A stretch of 64,000 nt of DNA from Zantedeschia hybrid cultivar (lineage: Eukaryota; Streptophyta; Magnoliopsida; Alismatales; Araceae). Every line of letters begins with the position of its first letter. Positions within the stretch are counted from its first letter, which is position 1. Position numbers and translations under genes: made by a program. The stretch lies in the NCBI GenBank assembly GCA_030544215.1, contig JARZZO010000003.1, positions 47,350,045 through 47,414,044 of the forward strand. Direction: 5' to 3'. The notes under the pieces are model-generated. The model searched no databases, was not told where the DNA came from, and worked only from the letters and a program-made list of their open reading frames with translations. Positions 20,473 to 31,184 of the stretch are shown here, in pieces.

Positions 20473-21570
20473 CTACCGGATGCGTCTCGCTTCTTTCTGA
20501 TTAGACGAGACCTCTTCTCGGAGGAGAAAGGCAATTAAGGGAGTCATCCAGGTCTCCCCTTCGGACTCATTCACTTGCATGACCTCGGATTCGCCGAGAC
20601 TTGGCTCAGACAGCTCTTCTACTAAGACCATTCGGCCTCCTCCCCCATTTTGAGTTGATGCTAGCCGAGAAAGGGCATCGGCTCGATTGTTCTCAGTCCG
20701 AGGGATTCGCATGATCTCAAAAGAAATGAATTTAGCTATGATCTTGCGAGTTACTTGGAGATAGGACGCCATCAATGCGTCTCGGGCGTCGTATTCCCCG
20801 ATGATTTGATTGACGATAAGCTGAGAGTCGCTGAATGCCTTTATCTTCTGCATACCGAGCCTTCTAGCGGCCCGAAGGCCTGATATAAGGGCTTCGTACT
20901 CGGTGGCATTGTTGGTAGCCAGGAAGGTGAAGTGTAGAGCGTACTATGTGACGACCCCTTCCGGAGATGCCAGTATCCACCCAGCGCCACTACTCGAAGA
21001 GCATGCAGATCCGTCTACGTATAACTGCCATTCGTCTACCGAGGAAAAAGGAGCCGAAGTGACTTCGGCTTCAGGATTTGCTCTGATTATTTCCGGCTGA
21101 TGGGCCGAAGATGATTCGGGAATGAGCTCAGCAATGAAGTCGGCCAAAGCTTGAGCTTTTATTGCAGTCCGAGGCCTATAAGAGATGTCGAACTCTCCCA
21201 GTTCGATCGCCCATTTTGCTAGTCTCCCGGACACTTCCGGTCGAGAGAGAACCTGCTTCAAAGGTTGATCCGTGAAGACCTTCATCGAATGTGCGAGGAA
21301 ATAGGGCCGGAACCTCCTCGCGGAAGCAATGAGGGCTAAGGCCAGCTTTTCAAGAGCCGAATACCGAAGCTCTGCTCCGTGGAGCGCTCGGCTTACATAA
21401 TAAATTGGCCTTTGAATACCATCTTCTTCCCGGACAAGGACGGCACTGATAGTTGCTTCAGAAGCGGCAAGATAAACAAACAGTTGCTCTCCTCAGACCG
21501 GTTTAGATAAAACAGGAACGTTGGAGAGATAAGCTTTTAGCTGGTCGAAGGCCGACAGACATTCGTCTGT
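20473..21570 (-). pseudogene. Tat1 dual RNase H
   Basis: The first RNase H follows RT (VFTDQPLKQVL), then a linker. A second RNase H of the archaeal-like type follows, with LYVDGSACSSSSGAGWILAS and later AFSDSQLIVNQIIGEY, ending in RADALSRLAS. Two RNase H domains in a row mark the Tat lineage. Several stops are present between 20853 and 21570. Confidence 0.82.
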
Positions 21571-22647
21571 CTAGGAGAAATTGCTAGTCTTCTTCAGCAG
21601 CTTGAAGAAGGGGAAATAGTGATCCGCCGCCCTTGACATGAAGCGGCTTAATGCAGCAACTCTCCCACTTTGCCTTTGAACTTCTCGGACGTTTGCCGGA
21701 GGGCGCATTTGAATAATGGCCGCAACCTTCGCGGGATTTGCCTCCACTCCTCGGCGAGTGACCATATAGCCGAGGAACTTCCCGGAGGCTACGCTGAAGG
21801 CGCACTTGGCAGGGTTCAGCTTCATTTTATACCTGCGCAAGGTAAGAAATGTTTCGGCCAAATCTGCCAGATGATCCGTAGCAATGCAGATTTTTACCAG
21901 CATGTCGTCGATGTAGACCTCCAAATTCCGGCCGAGCTGTGGAGCGAACATTTTGCTGACGAGACGCTGATAAGTTGCTCCAGCATTCTTCAGGCCGAAA
22001 GGCATCCGGGTGTAGCAATATAAGCCGAGATCGGTTGTAAAGCTTGTTTTCTCTTCATCGTCTGGATGCATTCGGATTTGATGATAGCTTGAATAGGCGT
22101 AGAGGAAGCTGAGAAATTCATGGTCGGACGTGGCGTCCACTATCTGGTCTATCCGAAGCAGCGGAAAACTGTCCATCGGACAAGCCTTGTTGAGGTTAGT
22201 GAAGTCTACACACATTCGCCACTTGCCGTCTTTTTTGGGCACCATCACTACATTAGCAATCCATTCGGGGTGATGCACCTCTCGGAGATGTCCCGCGTTT
22301 AACCCCTTTTGTACTTCAACCTGGATGGCCATCTTCCTTTCTTGATTGAAGCTACGCCACTTCTGCTTGACCGGAGGCAGATTCGGGTCGACGTGCAGCC
22401 GATGCTCTGCCACCTCCGGGTCGACTCTGGGCATATCCGAAGGAGACCAGGCGAAGACGTCGAGATTTTCCTTCAGGAAGTTGATAAGTCTCTCGGCTTC
22501 AGTCTTCTCAAGGCTGGAACCTATCATCAGTGTTCGGCCTTCTCCTCCCGGAACCGGAACGGTTATAAGTTCCTCTCCTGGGGATGCTTCGGCTGAAGAT
22601 TCGATGGAAAGGGATTCGGCCGCAGCCTTCCCTTTGACCGAAATCAT
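21571..22647 (-). pseudogene. Tat1 reverse transcriptase
   Basis: An open frame of 358 codons with VPKKDGKWRMCVDFTNLNKA, the fingers/palm block RMPFGLKNAGATYQRLV and the catalytic YIDDM box. The first catalytic Asp, normally in a LSFMDAYSGYHQI-like block, is Tyr here (LYAYSSYHQI), so the active site is destroyed even though the frame is open. A stop at 22648-22650 separates it from protease. Confidence 0.85.
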
Positions 22648-22653
22648 ATAGCA

Positions 22654-23034
22654 CTATCGGGCAGCTTCTTGATTTCCCTTGGCTTCGCCGACTCCATGAT
22701 CGGTACGGAACTTCATCTTCTGATGGAAGGACGAAGGCACAACTCCGATTCCTCCGATCAACCTTCGGCCAAAAATGGCGTTGTAGGCCGAATCAACCTT
22801 TACGACGGCAAAATCCTTCTCAATGGTTAATTGCCTCGGTGCTGTACCGAGGGTCACGGGTAGCCGGACGATGCCTTCTACTCGGCAGGGTGCACCATTA
22901 AAGCCGAACAGAGGCCCCTGGTAAGGCTTCATATCAGCCTCATTCAAACCCATTTTCAGGAAGCAATCATAAAAAAGTATATTGGGAGCGCTTCCATTAT
23001 CAAAAAAGATACGATGAACATCGTAACTTTTCAT
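22654..23034 (-). pseudogene. Tat1 protease
   Basis: An aspartic protease with the active-site block FFDNGSAPNILFYDCF and a downstream hydrophobic Gly region (YNAIFGRRLIGGIG). It ends at a stop just before the RT frame. It would process the polyprotein. Confidence 0.72.
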
Positions 23035-23091
23035 TACAACATTTACAACAAGGGCATTGTCATGAGGGACATGAATGTCGGTCAGATCCTC

Positions 23092-24455
23092 CTAGCCGAA
23101 GATGATATCTTCTTGATGAGATAGCTTCGTCCTAGCATCGATCGATGCTACTTCTGTCGCTGCATCGACTCGACGACGCCTTGCTCCTTCTCCCGGTCCT
23201 CCAGATATCATCATAATTGATCCGACACTGGGTTGTTGGTGTGATGCTTCTGCCGGGGCCGAAGCTACTTTCGGTTGAGGTGGTGCTTCCTTATCCGGGA
23301 GTTGACGTTGCCTTGTCGTCTCGAGGGCGTCTCGGTTCTGCCGCTGTTGAGGTTGCACTCGTCGGTACTGCGGCAGGCGACCTTCCCAAATGAGGTGATC
23401 AATTTCCTCCTGAAGGTGTCGACATTCGTCAGTCGAATGCCCAGTTTCTCGATGGTGCTCGCAGTATTTCCGGGAGTCCCTTCGGCGAGGATCAGTCTTG
23501 ATGCGCTTAGGCTGTCGAAGCATACCTTTCACCTCCATGAGCATTCGGGAGGGTGGAGCAGGAAGTGGCAGATACCGTTACTGCGGATCCCGGCGCTTGT
23601 CTCGGTCCCATTCTACTCTTCGGTATCGCTTGCGAGAGGGTTCCTGATCTTCTGGGTGAGGACGAACTGCTGGAGGGGTAACCACCGATACTGCCTCGGC
23701 AGTACTTTTGCCCTTGGACATCATCAGGGCCTCTTGGTTGATATATTTATGGGCCCGAGCCACCAAGTCCTGGAAGGTGGGAGGATGGCGCTTTCCGATG
23801 GAGCTGAGAAGCCCCTCGTCCGTGCATCCACTGATTACGGCCGAGACCGCAATCGAACTGTCTAGGTTTGGATTCTGGGATACTTCGGCCTGGAACTTGG
23901 TGAAATATTCTTGGAGGGTCTCGGTCGGTCCTTACCGAATGGCAAGCAGACTGGCCGAGGTTTTACATTGCCGAGTGGCATCATAAAATTGGTAAAATAA
24001 ATAGTTGGCCTAACTGCACTAGAGAATGAATGGAATTGGGAGCCAACATTTCAAACCAAGTTAAGGCAGTTTTTTCCAGGGTAAGGGGGAAGAGACGGCA
24101 ACGAACTGCCTCAGAAACCCCTCGGACGGAGAGGTAGGAATTGAATCTCTGGAAATGGCAGACCGAATCTGTCATCCCATCATACAGAGGTCCTTTCGGC
24201 AATTTAAAGTTGGAAGGTAAACTCCATATCCCGCAGTGGTGCCAGAGAGGTAAAAGTAGCGGCCAGTGTGGCCACTTGCTGCTGGAGTTCTTCCACTTGG
24301 TCGTCTCTGGGAGCAAGGGACTCCGGTATTGCTGGGAGGACGGAACCTTGCGGAAGAATAGATGGAGTACCTTCGGTGTGGAGTGTCTGCGTCGGAGTCG
24401 CTCGTGTATCCGCCTCGTCTTGACCGGATCGTCTGGTCACCAGACGATGAGACAT
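23092..24455 (-). pseudogene. Tat1 gag
   Basis: Fragments in sequence: an N-terminal acidic segment from ATG 24455; the Gag core (YDGMTDSVCHFQRFNSYLSV, then ALTWFEMLAPNSI); a basic segment; and the Tat-type knuckle YCEHHRETGHSTDECRHLQE. Frameshifts and stops separate these pieces (about 23980-24040 and 23545-23580). Identity as Tat Gag is secure; the exact start is not. Confidence 0.78.
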
Positions 24456-24470
24456 GACCTTTTGTTGGGC

Positions 24471-24490
24471 TTCCCACAGACGGCGCCAAG
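24471..24490 (-). other. Tat1 primer binding region
   Basis: In element sense TTGGCGCCGTCTGTGGGAA, the motif usually found directly after the 5' LTR of Tat-type gypsy elements. The LTR end TACATCA precedes it. Confidence 0.78.
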
Positions 24491-25282
24491 TGATGTAGCC
24501 GAAGCTATCACTGTCGGATTCCGAGATTAGAATCCGAGAAGAGCTGGCAGGGATCCGGACCGAGACGCAGACGGAATATAGGACCGGAGCTCCGTAGTCG
24601 AGGGCGTCGCCGAGACTCCGTTGGCCAAGGGGGATCCGGATGAAGGAGCCGGTAAAGAATGAGGCCGAGACCTCTATGAGGAAGAAAACCTAGTCCAGTG
24701 GCCGAAGCCAACCCGGACGAAGAGGTCGGCGAAGATTCGAACCGAGGCCCCTGCAAGAAGAAGAATTAGTCAGCGAGGGTCCCGGGCTTCGGTCCAAGAG
24801 AACCCCCTTCGACGGTTAAGTTAGCTTCTAAAGAAGATTCGATTCAGAAGGGAGGAAAGAAGAAGCTTAAATGCTTGTGTCCTGGTGTCTCTTCTTTGTA
24901 ATAAATAACCTTCTATTTATAACGGAGGATTGGGGGTTACCTGGTTGTTGCAGCCGATATAGGACTATATTTTAGGTTGCTAATAAACCGCCATAAACTT
25001 CCATAGTGCCTAGTAATTCGCCGGAATGGACCGGATACGGCTACTGGGCCGAGTGCCGCTTGTTGGGCCAAAGGCCGCTAGTGGGCCGAAGGCCGCTGGT
25101 GGGCTAAAGGCCGCTGGTGGGCCGAAGGCTGCTGGTGGGCCGAAGGCCGCTAGCTCGGTCGCTGTTGGGCCGCTGGCCGCTGGTGGGCTGAAGGCCGTTG
25201 ATGGGCCGAGGGCAATTGGGCTATATCCCTTTCACTGGGCCGGCCCCCTAGATCTGGGCCGAATCAGATTCTGCCCCATCAC
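24491..25282 (-). repeat. Tat1 5' LTR, truncated
   Basis: Starts TGATGTAGCC on the plus strand and aligns with the left LTR from 24884. It stops at GCCCCATCAC (25282), where Copia sequence begins with no duplication visible, so the LTR end has been deleted. It contains an 18-bp repeat array (about 25066-25212). Confidence 0.82.
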
Positions 25283-26182
25283 GAGTCATGAGTCTGGGAG
25301 ATAGAGAGAGGCTGTAAATTTAGAAATTCAGTCCATGTACCCTAACCAAGTTTGGAACTTGGTAGATTTTCCAGAAGGTATTATACATATTGGCTACAAA
25401 TAGATCTTTAAGAGAAAGATCGGTTCTGATGGACAGATCGACACTTATAAGGTAAGATTGATGGCTAAGCGTCATTGTAAGAGATAAGAGATTTGACTTT
25501 GATAAGACTTTTTCCCCAGTGGCCATGATAAGTCAATTAGAATTCTTCTTGCCATCGCCACATACTATGATTATGAGATATAGTAGATGGATGTTAAGAT
25601 TGCCTTCCTCAATGGAAATCTTGAGGAAGAAATGTATATAGTACCTGAGGATTTTATGTCCAAGGAATTTCTAGAATAAGTGTACAAGCTTCAGAGGTCT
25701 ATTTATAGATTGAAGGAGGCTTCTTGAAGCTGGAACATAAGATTTGATGATGCAATCAAATGTAATGACTTCATTAAGAATGAAACTGTGTATGTACAAG
25801 AAGACCAGTGGGAATGCAGTCGCCTTCTTAGTACTTTATGTTGATGATATCCTACTCATTAGGAATGATGTAGGGATGTTATCATCAATAAAAGTATGAC
25901 TGTCTAAGAACTTCTCTATTAAGGATTTGAGAGAAGCATACTACGTTTTGGAGATTATGATCTATAGAGATATATCCAGGAGGATATTCAATTTGACCCA
26001 ATCTATGTACATAAACAACATTGTCAACAAGTTTGGCATGAAAATTTCCAAAATAAGCCTTATTCCAATGAAAATTGGAATTACCTACGCTAAGAAGACG
26101 TCTCCTAAGATTCTTGAAGAGAGGCAATACATGAGTAGAGTCCCTCATGCTTCGACAATAGGGCCTATCATATACACCATAA
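25283..26182 (+). pseudogene. Decayed Copia reverse transcriptase fragment
   Basis: A plus-strand Copia RT with many stops and small indels. Recognisable blocks are QVWNLVDFPEG near 25345, DGQIDTYK near 25430, the YVDDI box (tatgttgatgatatc) near 25840, and YINNIVNKFGM near 26010. It is clearly older than C1-C3. Both ends are cut. Confidence 0.82.
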
Positions 26183-26375
26183 TGTTAGTATTAGGTGGTC
26201 TGAAAGCCAATCCGATACTATGTATTATTCAGTTTATTAATAAATGACATTAATTCATGGTGTGTAATTAGTTTGATCTATGTTTATCGTATCATGATGA
26301 AGCCCATGAACATGTGTAACAATCTTCAGATTATGATGAGATTATAATTACGGGACCGAAGACTTATAAACACAT
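26183..26375 (+). repeat. Truncated Copia LTR (family-C-like)
   Basis: Starts TGTTAGTATTAGGTGG and follows the family-C LTR in reverse complement as far as CTTATAAACACATG. It then leaves the match near 26375. It interrupts the Copia fragment; no right end or duplication is visible. Confidence 0.8.
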
Positions 26376-27660
26376 GTGTAGTGCTCAAAAGGGTGTGTGT
26401 TCATCATGTTATCATGTGTTTACTATGATTAACAATATGAAAGAAATTGTGATCACCAGAAACCGAGGGCTTCAAAGGAAAAGTGATCGCTTACTAACCT
26501 TGCAAATCGGGAGAGTGTGGGGTTCTTTTGTTCATCTCTTTCAGCCGGCCAAAAGAAAAGAGCCTTCTTTCTTTTTTTACTCTTGTTCTTTAGGTGTTTC
26601 TTCCTCCATCTAAACTCCAAGCTTTCTTCTAAATCTCCTTCAAACATTGCAAGAAAGATTGAAAACGAAAGAAAACAAATAGATTAGAACTAAAGAGAGG
26701 TAGTATCTATTCTATCCAATAAAATTATCATGCAACTAAACAAAAAAACTCACTTGTTTTGTGTCCTTTTAAATCCCTAAAGGATGTATAGACATGGAAA
26801 AGATGAAGTGAATGTGTGTAATGAAGTGATGCAATGAAGAACTATATGAAAACAGAAATTTAAACTATATGAATATTAAAATTCAAAGGAAAAGATCAAG
26901 TAGGGAGGAAAATGATGGCCTCTCCATAGCCTCGATCTTCAATGAGCTTCAACGGGGGAAAAGGATGAAGAAGATGAAGCTTCCCTTGCTGTCCATGTTC
27001 TTCTTCTTGAGGATCTTCAAAAACCTTGTAGGAAGTTCCAAATTCTCCAATAGCCAACCTTTTTTAAAGGCTAATGTCTATATGTATTTATAAGAAGTGA
27101 TTCAAACGTATTTTGGCCTTCAAAAGGACTCTCCCGCAGCTCGGACTTGCCCTGGATGATCATAAAGGGAATTGGAAATCCTTCCAACCTCTGGAACCAG
27201 ATTATCTCGGCCAAATCATGTTTATTAGGAAACTCTTAAAACGCGTCGTTCAAGGAGGATGCCTTTTAGTTAATTAATGCAGCCATAATAAAAATAAATC
27301 TGAAAAAAGAAATAAAAAAAAAAATAGGAAATATAAAAGGCGTCGTTCACGCGCGACGTGCTTTAGACAATTCAGGAAATTAACTAGAATTAGAAATCTT
27401 AAACCTAGGCGGATTAAGACCTAAATGGCATCGTCCATAGGCGACGCTATTCAGTTAAATCCTCTTAAATTTATTAATTTTAATTCTAAATTGATTTTTG
27501 CTATGAATCCAAATGGCGTCACGTATGAGCGACGTGATTCAATGAATCTCAAGAGAAAATCAATAAAAATTAATTAATGATTAAACATCAGACCATTCTA
27601 GGGTATTATCATTGTAACATGAAATTTACTCAATATGATGTCAAAATTAGCGTGTCTACA
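26376..27660 (-). repeat. Probable Tat2 3' LTR
   Basis: In element sense the right boundary reads purine-rich GGTGGGACAGC followed by TGTAGACACGC, a plausible polypurine tract and LTR start. The left boundary is not visible. It holds four spaced palindromes. No coding potential seen. Confidence 0.45.
27242..27536. repeat. Spaced palindromes in the Tat2 LTR (4 units)
   Basis: Left/right half-sites at 27242/27258, 27339/27355, 27427/27443 and 27515/27531, all with a gap of exactly 10. Variants such as ggcatc, gatgcc and gacgtg are mostly CG-to-CA/TG changes of GGCGTC and GACGCC. Confidence 0.8.
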
Positions 27661-27667
27661 GCTGTCC

Positions 27668-27725
27668 CACCTTGGCATTGGCTTTGTAAATGAGTGAAAT
27701 GTACTGAAAATGTGATGCCAAGGTG
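27668..27725. other. 11-bp perfect inverted repeat beside the Tat2 polypurine tract
   Basis: CACCTTGGCAT (27668-27678) and ATGCCAAGGTG (27715-27725) with a 36-nt loop. Between this and 28680 I see only AT-rich sequence without a gene. Confidence 0.6.
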
Positions 27726-28679
27726 TGATGTGACACGCTCTCAACATCACATGATGGGAATCTTTTGCAAAACAATCGATGAAGATAAGTCGAAAATATC
27801 AATGGAATCAATCCTATTTGGATGAAGGAAACAAAAGAAACAAAATAAGGTCGATCAACCTCCACGATTGAGAGTACCTTAGGTCACAAACCCTACAGGT
27901 TTCGTCATGAAGAGCGGTTACCAGCCAATGTGGAAGTGCTGCAACCATGACGGATCTTAAGAGGAAATAAGAAATGTTGGGTGAGAAATCTAAGAAGAGA
28001 TAGAATTCCAAGGATATCTTCAAGCGAACCTCAAAGATAATCGAGATATTCAATTCATAATAGAATATTTCATATCACGTTGGGATTTATTAGATCAATG
28101 GTATGAAATTTAATCAGGAATTAATTCTTATCACAATTATATCAAAGTTATACAAGATGCATGTTGGGCTAAAAGAAAAACATAAAATAAAATAAAATAT
28201 AAATTAATCAAGTATGATATTGTTAAATCATCATCAATGATTCAAGATACCGATTCTTACAATTCAGTGCTAAGCCGAAGCTCGTTTATCCACTCATCGT
28301 TTCACAAAAGCGAAACCATCGTCTCCATTGATTAACAACCTAATGGCCTATCCGTGCGATTGAAAATTCTCTGGAATTATCACTGTTTTTGTTGGAGGGG
28401 AATTTAAATTCCAGTTTCATCAAAATTACAAGGTCCTTGATATGTCTAGTAAACGTTTATCACATAATAATGATAATGCAAATCAATTACATAAAAGAAT
28501 ATAGGGGTAAAGATAACCGTCTGTTAGTCACGGTTGGCACTCAGTGAAATTCTCAGCTTCACTTTCACTTCTTCGATATTTCCTGCATTCAAAATTTCAT
28601 CAGTAACTTCAAGTAAATTAAATATCACGCAATTATGGATTATCGGAAAAATAACAGCAGTTCAGAAAACTCATCAAAT

Positions 28680-28731
28680 AGCGTCGCTGTTCATAGACGT
28701 CATTTAAATGACGTCGCCCCGTCCAGATGCC
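28680..28731. repeat. Two spaced palindromes upstream of PMD gene 1
   Basis: Half-sites at 28680/28696 and 28710/28726, gap 10 each, joined by CATTTAAATG. They lie about 110-160 bp upstream of the TATA box of the next gene. Confidence 0.82.
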
Positions 28732-28842
28732 ATTTAAGTTACATAAACTGTTCTCTGTTCTTACTCCAATCTGAACTTTGCTTGCCTTAATGCACACTGC
28801 TCTTCCAATTCGGAAAGAGCTTCCCAATCTCGCAAATCACTC

Positions 28843-28848
28843 TATAAA
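28843..28848 (+). promoter_or_regulatory. TATA box of PMD gene 1
   Basis: TATAAA within CTCTATAAAACC, 127 nt before the predicted ATG at 28975. Confidence 0.6.
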
Positions 28849-28974
28849 ACCTTCCTCTCTTTATATCAAAGCATTACAACAACCAATCAAGAGGGAAAGC
28901 TAAAGGATTATCTCCAAAGCTCAAGGGAAAGAGGGGAAGAACAAGAAGAAGTCAAGGAAATCAAATCAAGGAGG

Positions 28975-30408
28975 ATGGATTCTACACAAAATTCTTCAAA
29001 TAAGAGGATGAGAAAGGCGATTGAAAAGCTTTCTGAGGTAAAAGACCATCTAAGTGGGCGAGATCTTAACTTACAAGTAAACTAATCTCTCCTCTAATCA
29101 AAATTTCTTTCTATGAAATTCTCTACATATTCTCCATATTCCACTTCTTTATGGGCATGATAGAACTATTCCAATTTTTTTCTTTATCTAGGGATATCCT
29201 TTCTTCCCTGGTCCAAGAAGATTTTCTTCACTTCTTTGGGTCCAAAAGCTAGTTAACAAGATCAATCTCTTCATGCAATCTTATATATCCAAGTGGCATA
29301 TCCATTTATTGGTTATTCATGCCAAACATTACAAAAGCACAAGCATGGATTGGGCTGCAATGGGCACTTTGATCGAATTATGGCATCCACAAACTCATAC
29401 TTTTCTCTTTGCCACATTCGAAGCCACCGTCCTCTTAGAAGAAGTCGAACTCTTATTGGGTCTTCCTAAGGTAAAAGTCAACAATGATGAACCTGATTTG
29501 AGTGAGATGATATTCATGAGGGGAAGAATCATAGGTCAACAATTATTGGAAAAGATTATGAATAATCCACAGGAAATTCAAGGCTGTCTTACAAAGAAAG
29601 GGATCAATCTTGCTAAATTAGTTGAATAGACTTTGAAGAAGATAGAAGATCTCAAAGATGAAGATACAGAAAACGTGATGAAGGCGTTCACCATGTGCTT
29701 AGCTGGAGCACTACTATTCCCTGCTCAAGATAATGTTCTAGAAGATGATCAAATCAGTGTAGTCAATAGGATCTTCGAAGGGAAGCAGATTAGCACTGCA
29801 GTTCTAGCCTACCTCTACAGTGGGCTCTCTGCAGCTTCTACGGGTCAACCTCCTTATGGCAACATACTTCTCTTAGCTCTGTGGGTGGAGTTCCACTTCA
29901 AGTTCAACCATAATGAAGAAGAAGTTCCAAGAATATCCCAGGCGTACCAGCGTAGCCCTATCTTCCATATTGCCAACATTGTGAAGTTCAATGACGACAT
30001 GACCAATCGAGTGCCCAACCTCAAGACTCGAGCTGACTGGCGCGCTTATTTCAAGACTATACCCAGAACTAGATTTGAATCTACACCACTCGCTCTCATG
30101 GAAAAAGCGTTTCGGGTCCGCTGTGGTGCCGGCACAGAACTCCGACTGATCGGGGCGACCGAGTTCATTCTCTATAATCCACATCGCTGTCATCGTCAAC
30201 TTGGCATGCCTCGCTATGAATTTGCAGAAATATCTTCTCTTTCTCCAATCAAGAAGCGGGCATTAGGAACTGATGAAAATTTATAGGCGACATAACTATT
30301 GCAACTCTTTGGAACATCGGATTTACCCATTATGTAAAAACTCCTCATGAAGCCAATAAAGAACTGTGGAAATCATATGTAAAGGAGCTCAAGAAAGTTC
30401 GTCCTTGA
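28975..30408 (+). pseudogene. PMD gene 1 (plant mobile domain protein), spliced, antisense to Tat2
   Basis: Exon 1 runs from ATG 28975 to GAG/gtaaaag at 29037 (21 codons). The intron is 29038-29191, and exon 2 opens in the same phase with GYPFFPGPRRF. The domain shows the PMD pattern: WAAMGTLIELWHPQTHTFLF, then EVELLLGLPK, a helical region, FTMCLAGALLFPA, and AVLAYLYSGLSAASTGQ. Defects are one in-frame TAG (29627-29629) and a one-base frameshift just before 30284, after which the other frame reads GDITIATLWNIGFTHYVK to a stop at 30408. PMD proteins of plants (MAIN/MAIL1) act in transposon silencing, and transposon-borne PMD genes are known. The role here is unknown. Confidence 0.72.
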
Positions 30409-31184
30409 AAGCTCTTCGTCCTTATCTTCCAATTTGATATATTTTTTATTCTATTTTCATCAAAGAAATCATTCCTCAATACAAGAGAAATCTTCCTTTA
30501 ATGCTTTGCAATTTTTCTGTAATTTTTCCTTGAATGCAACTGTGATTTTTCCTCAAAATATGAATTTCGGGTTCAGTTAATTCAAGTCGCGTCGACTCAG
30601 AGGGACGCTTTCAGTGAAATTCAATTTCCAAATATAAAAGTCTATCTTCACAAGAACCTTAAATAGTGTCCGGTCAGTAAGACGCCTTTATGTTCTCTCT
30701 CTCTCCTATTTCCAGAGATTTTCAGTAATTAATCCATTGAATAGCGTCCTCCTTCAAAGACGCGAATCATAATTCTTTCAAATTTCCCGTAGTACGGCCT
30801 TGACCAGAAGAGGCGGTAAAATCCAAAAAGGCGTCGCTCACAAGGGACACATTTAACAAATTTCAAAATTTTTCTGTTGCCGCCTTAGCTTGTGCGCCAC
30901 TGAATCGCGTCGCTGTCCCCAGACGCGATTTAACCAATTCAAACAGGGGTTCGCGAGCCCGAGCCTCTTCCTTCCTCATTCTCTCTAACTCTTTCTCTCT
31001 CTTCACTTTCTTCATTTTCCGGCGACGACGAAGTTCTCTGGCCATCTCCTCTCTTTCCGGCGGTCTTTGGCACCTTCGACAATCATCAGTGCTCCTTATT
31101 CACCATCGACGAGCTCCTCTCTCAAGTTCCTTCTCATCTTCACTCTCTCTCACTCTTTTGAGCTCCATCTCACACTCCGGGGGC
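30409..31184 (+). promoter_or_regulatory. Upstream region of PMD gene 2 with five spaced palindromes
   Basis: Palindrome half-sites at 30588/30604, 30665/30681, 30743/30759, 30830/30846 and 30906/30922, gap 10 each. They are followed by TTCGCGAGCCC and a CT-rich leader (30960-31015) ending CCGGCGACGACG. The Tekay LTR at 3252-3365 has the same order: palindrome, CGCGAGCCC, CT-rich, CCGGCGACC. No clear TATA box seen. Confidence 0.65.

Larger units (their letters stand above)
13237..25282 (-). mobile_element. Tat1: Ty3/gypsy Tat-lineage element with antisense gene
   Basis: Minus-strand gypsy element reading PBS (24471), gag, protease, RT, RNase H plus a second RNase H, and integrase. It is followed downstream by a minisatellite and a gene on the opposite strand, then the 3' LTR. 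The double RNase H and the antisense gene after integrase are recognised traits of plant Tat/Retand/Ogre-type elements. It is interrupted by C1 at 13236 and by a solo family-A LTR, and its 5' LTR is truncated at 25282. Many stops make it inactive. Confidence 0.88.
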
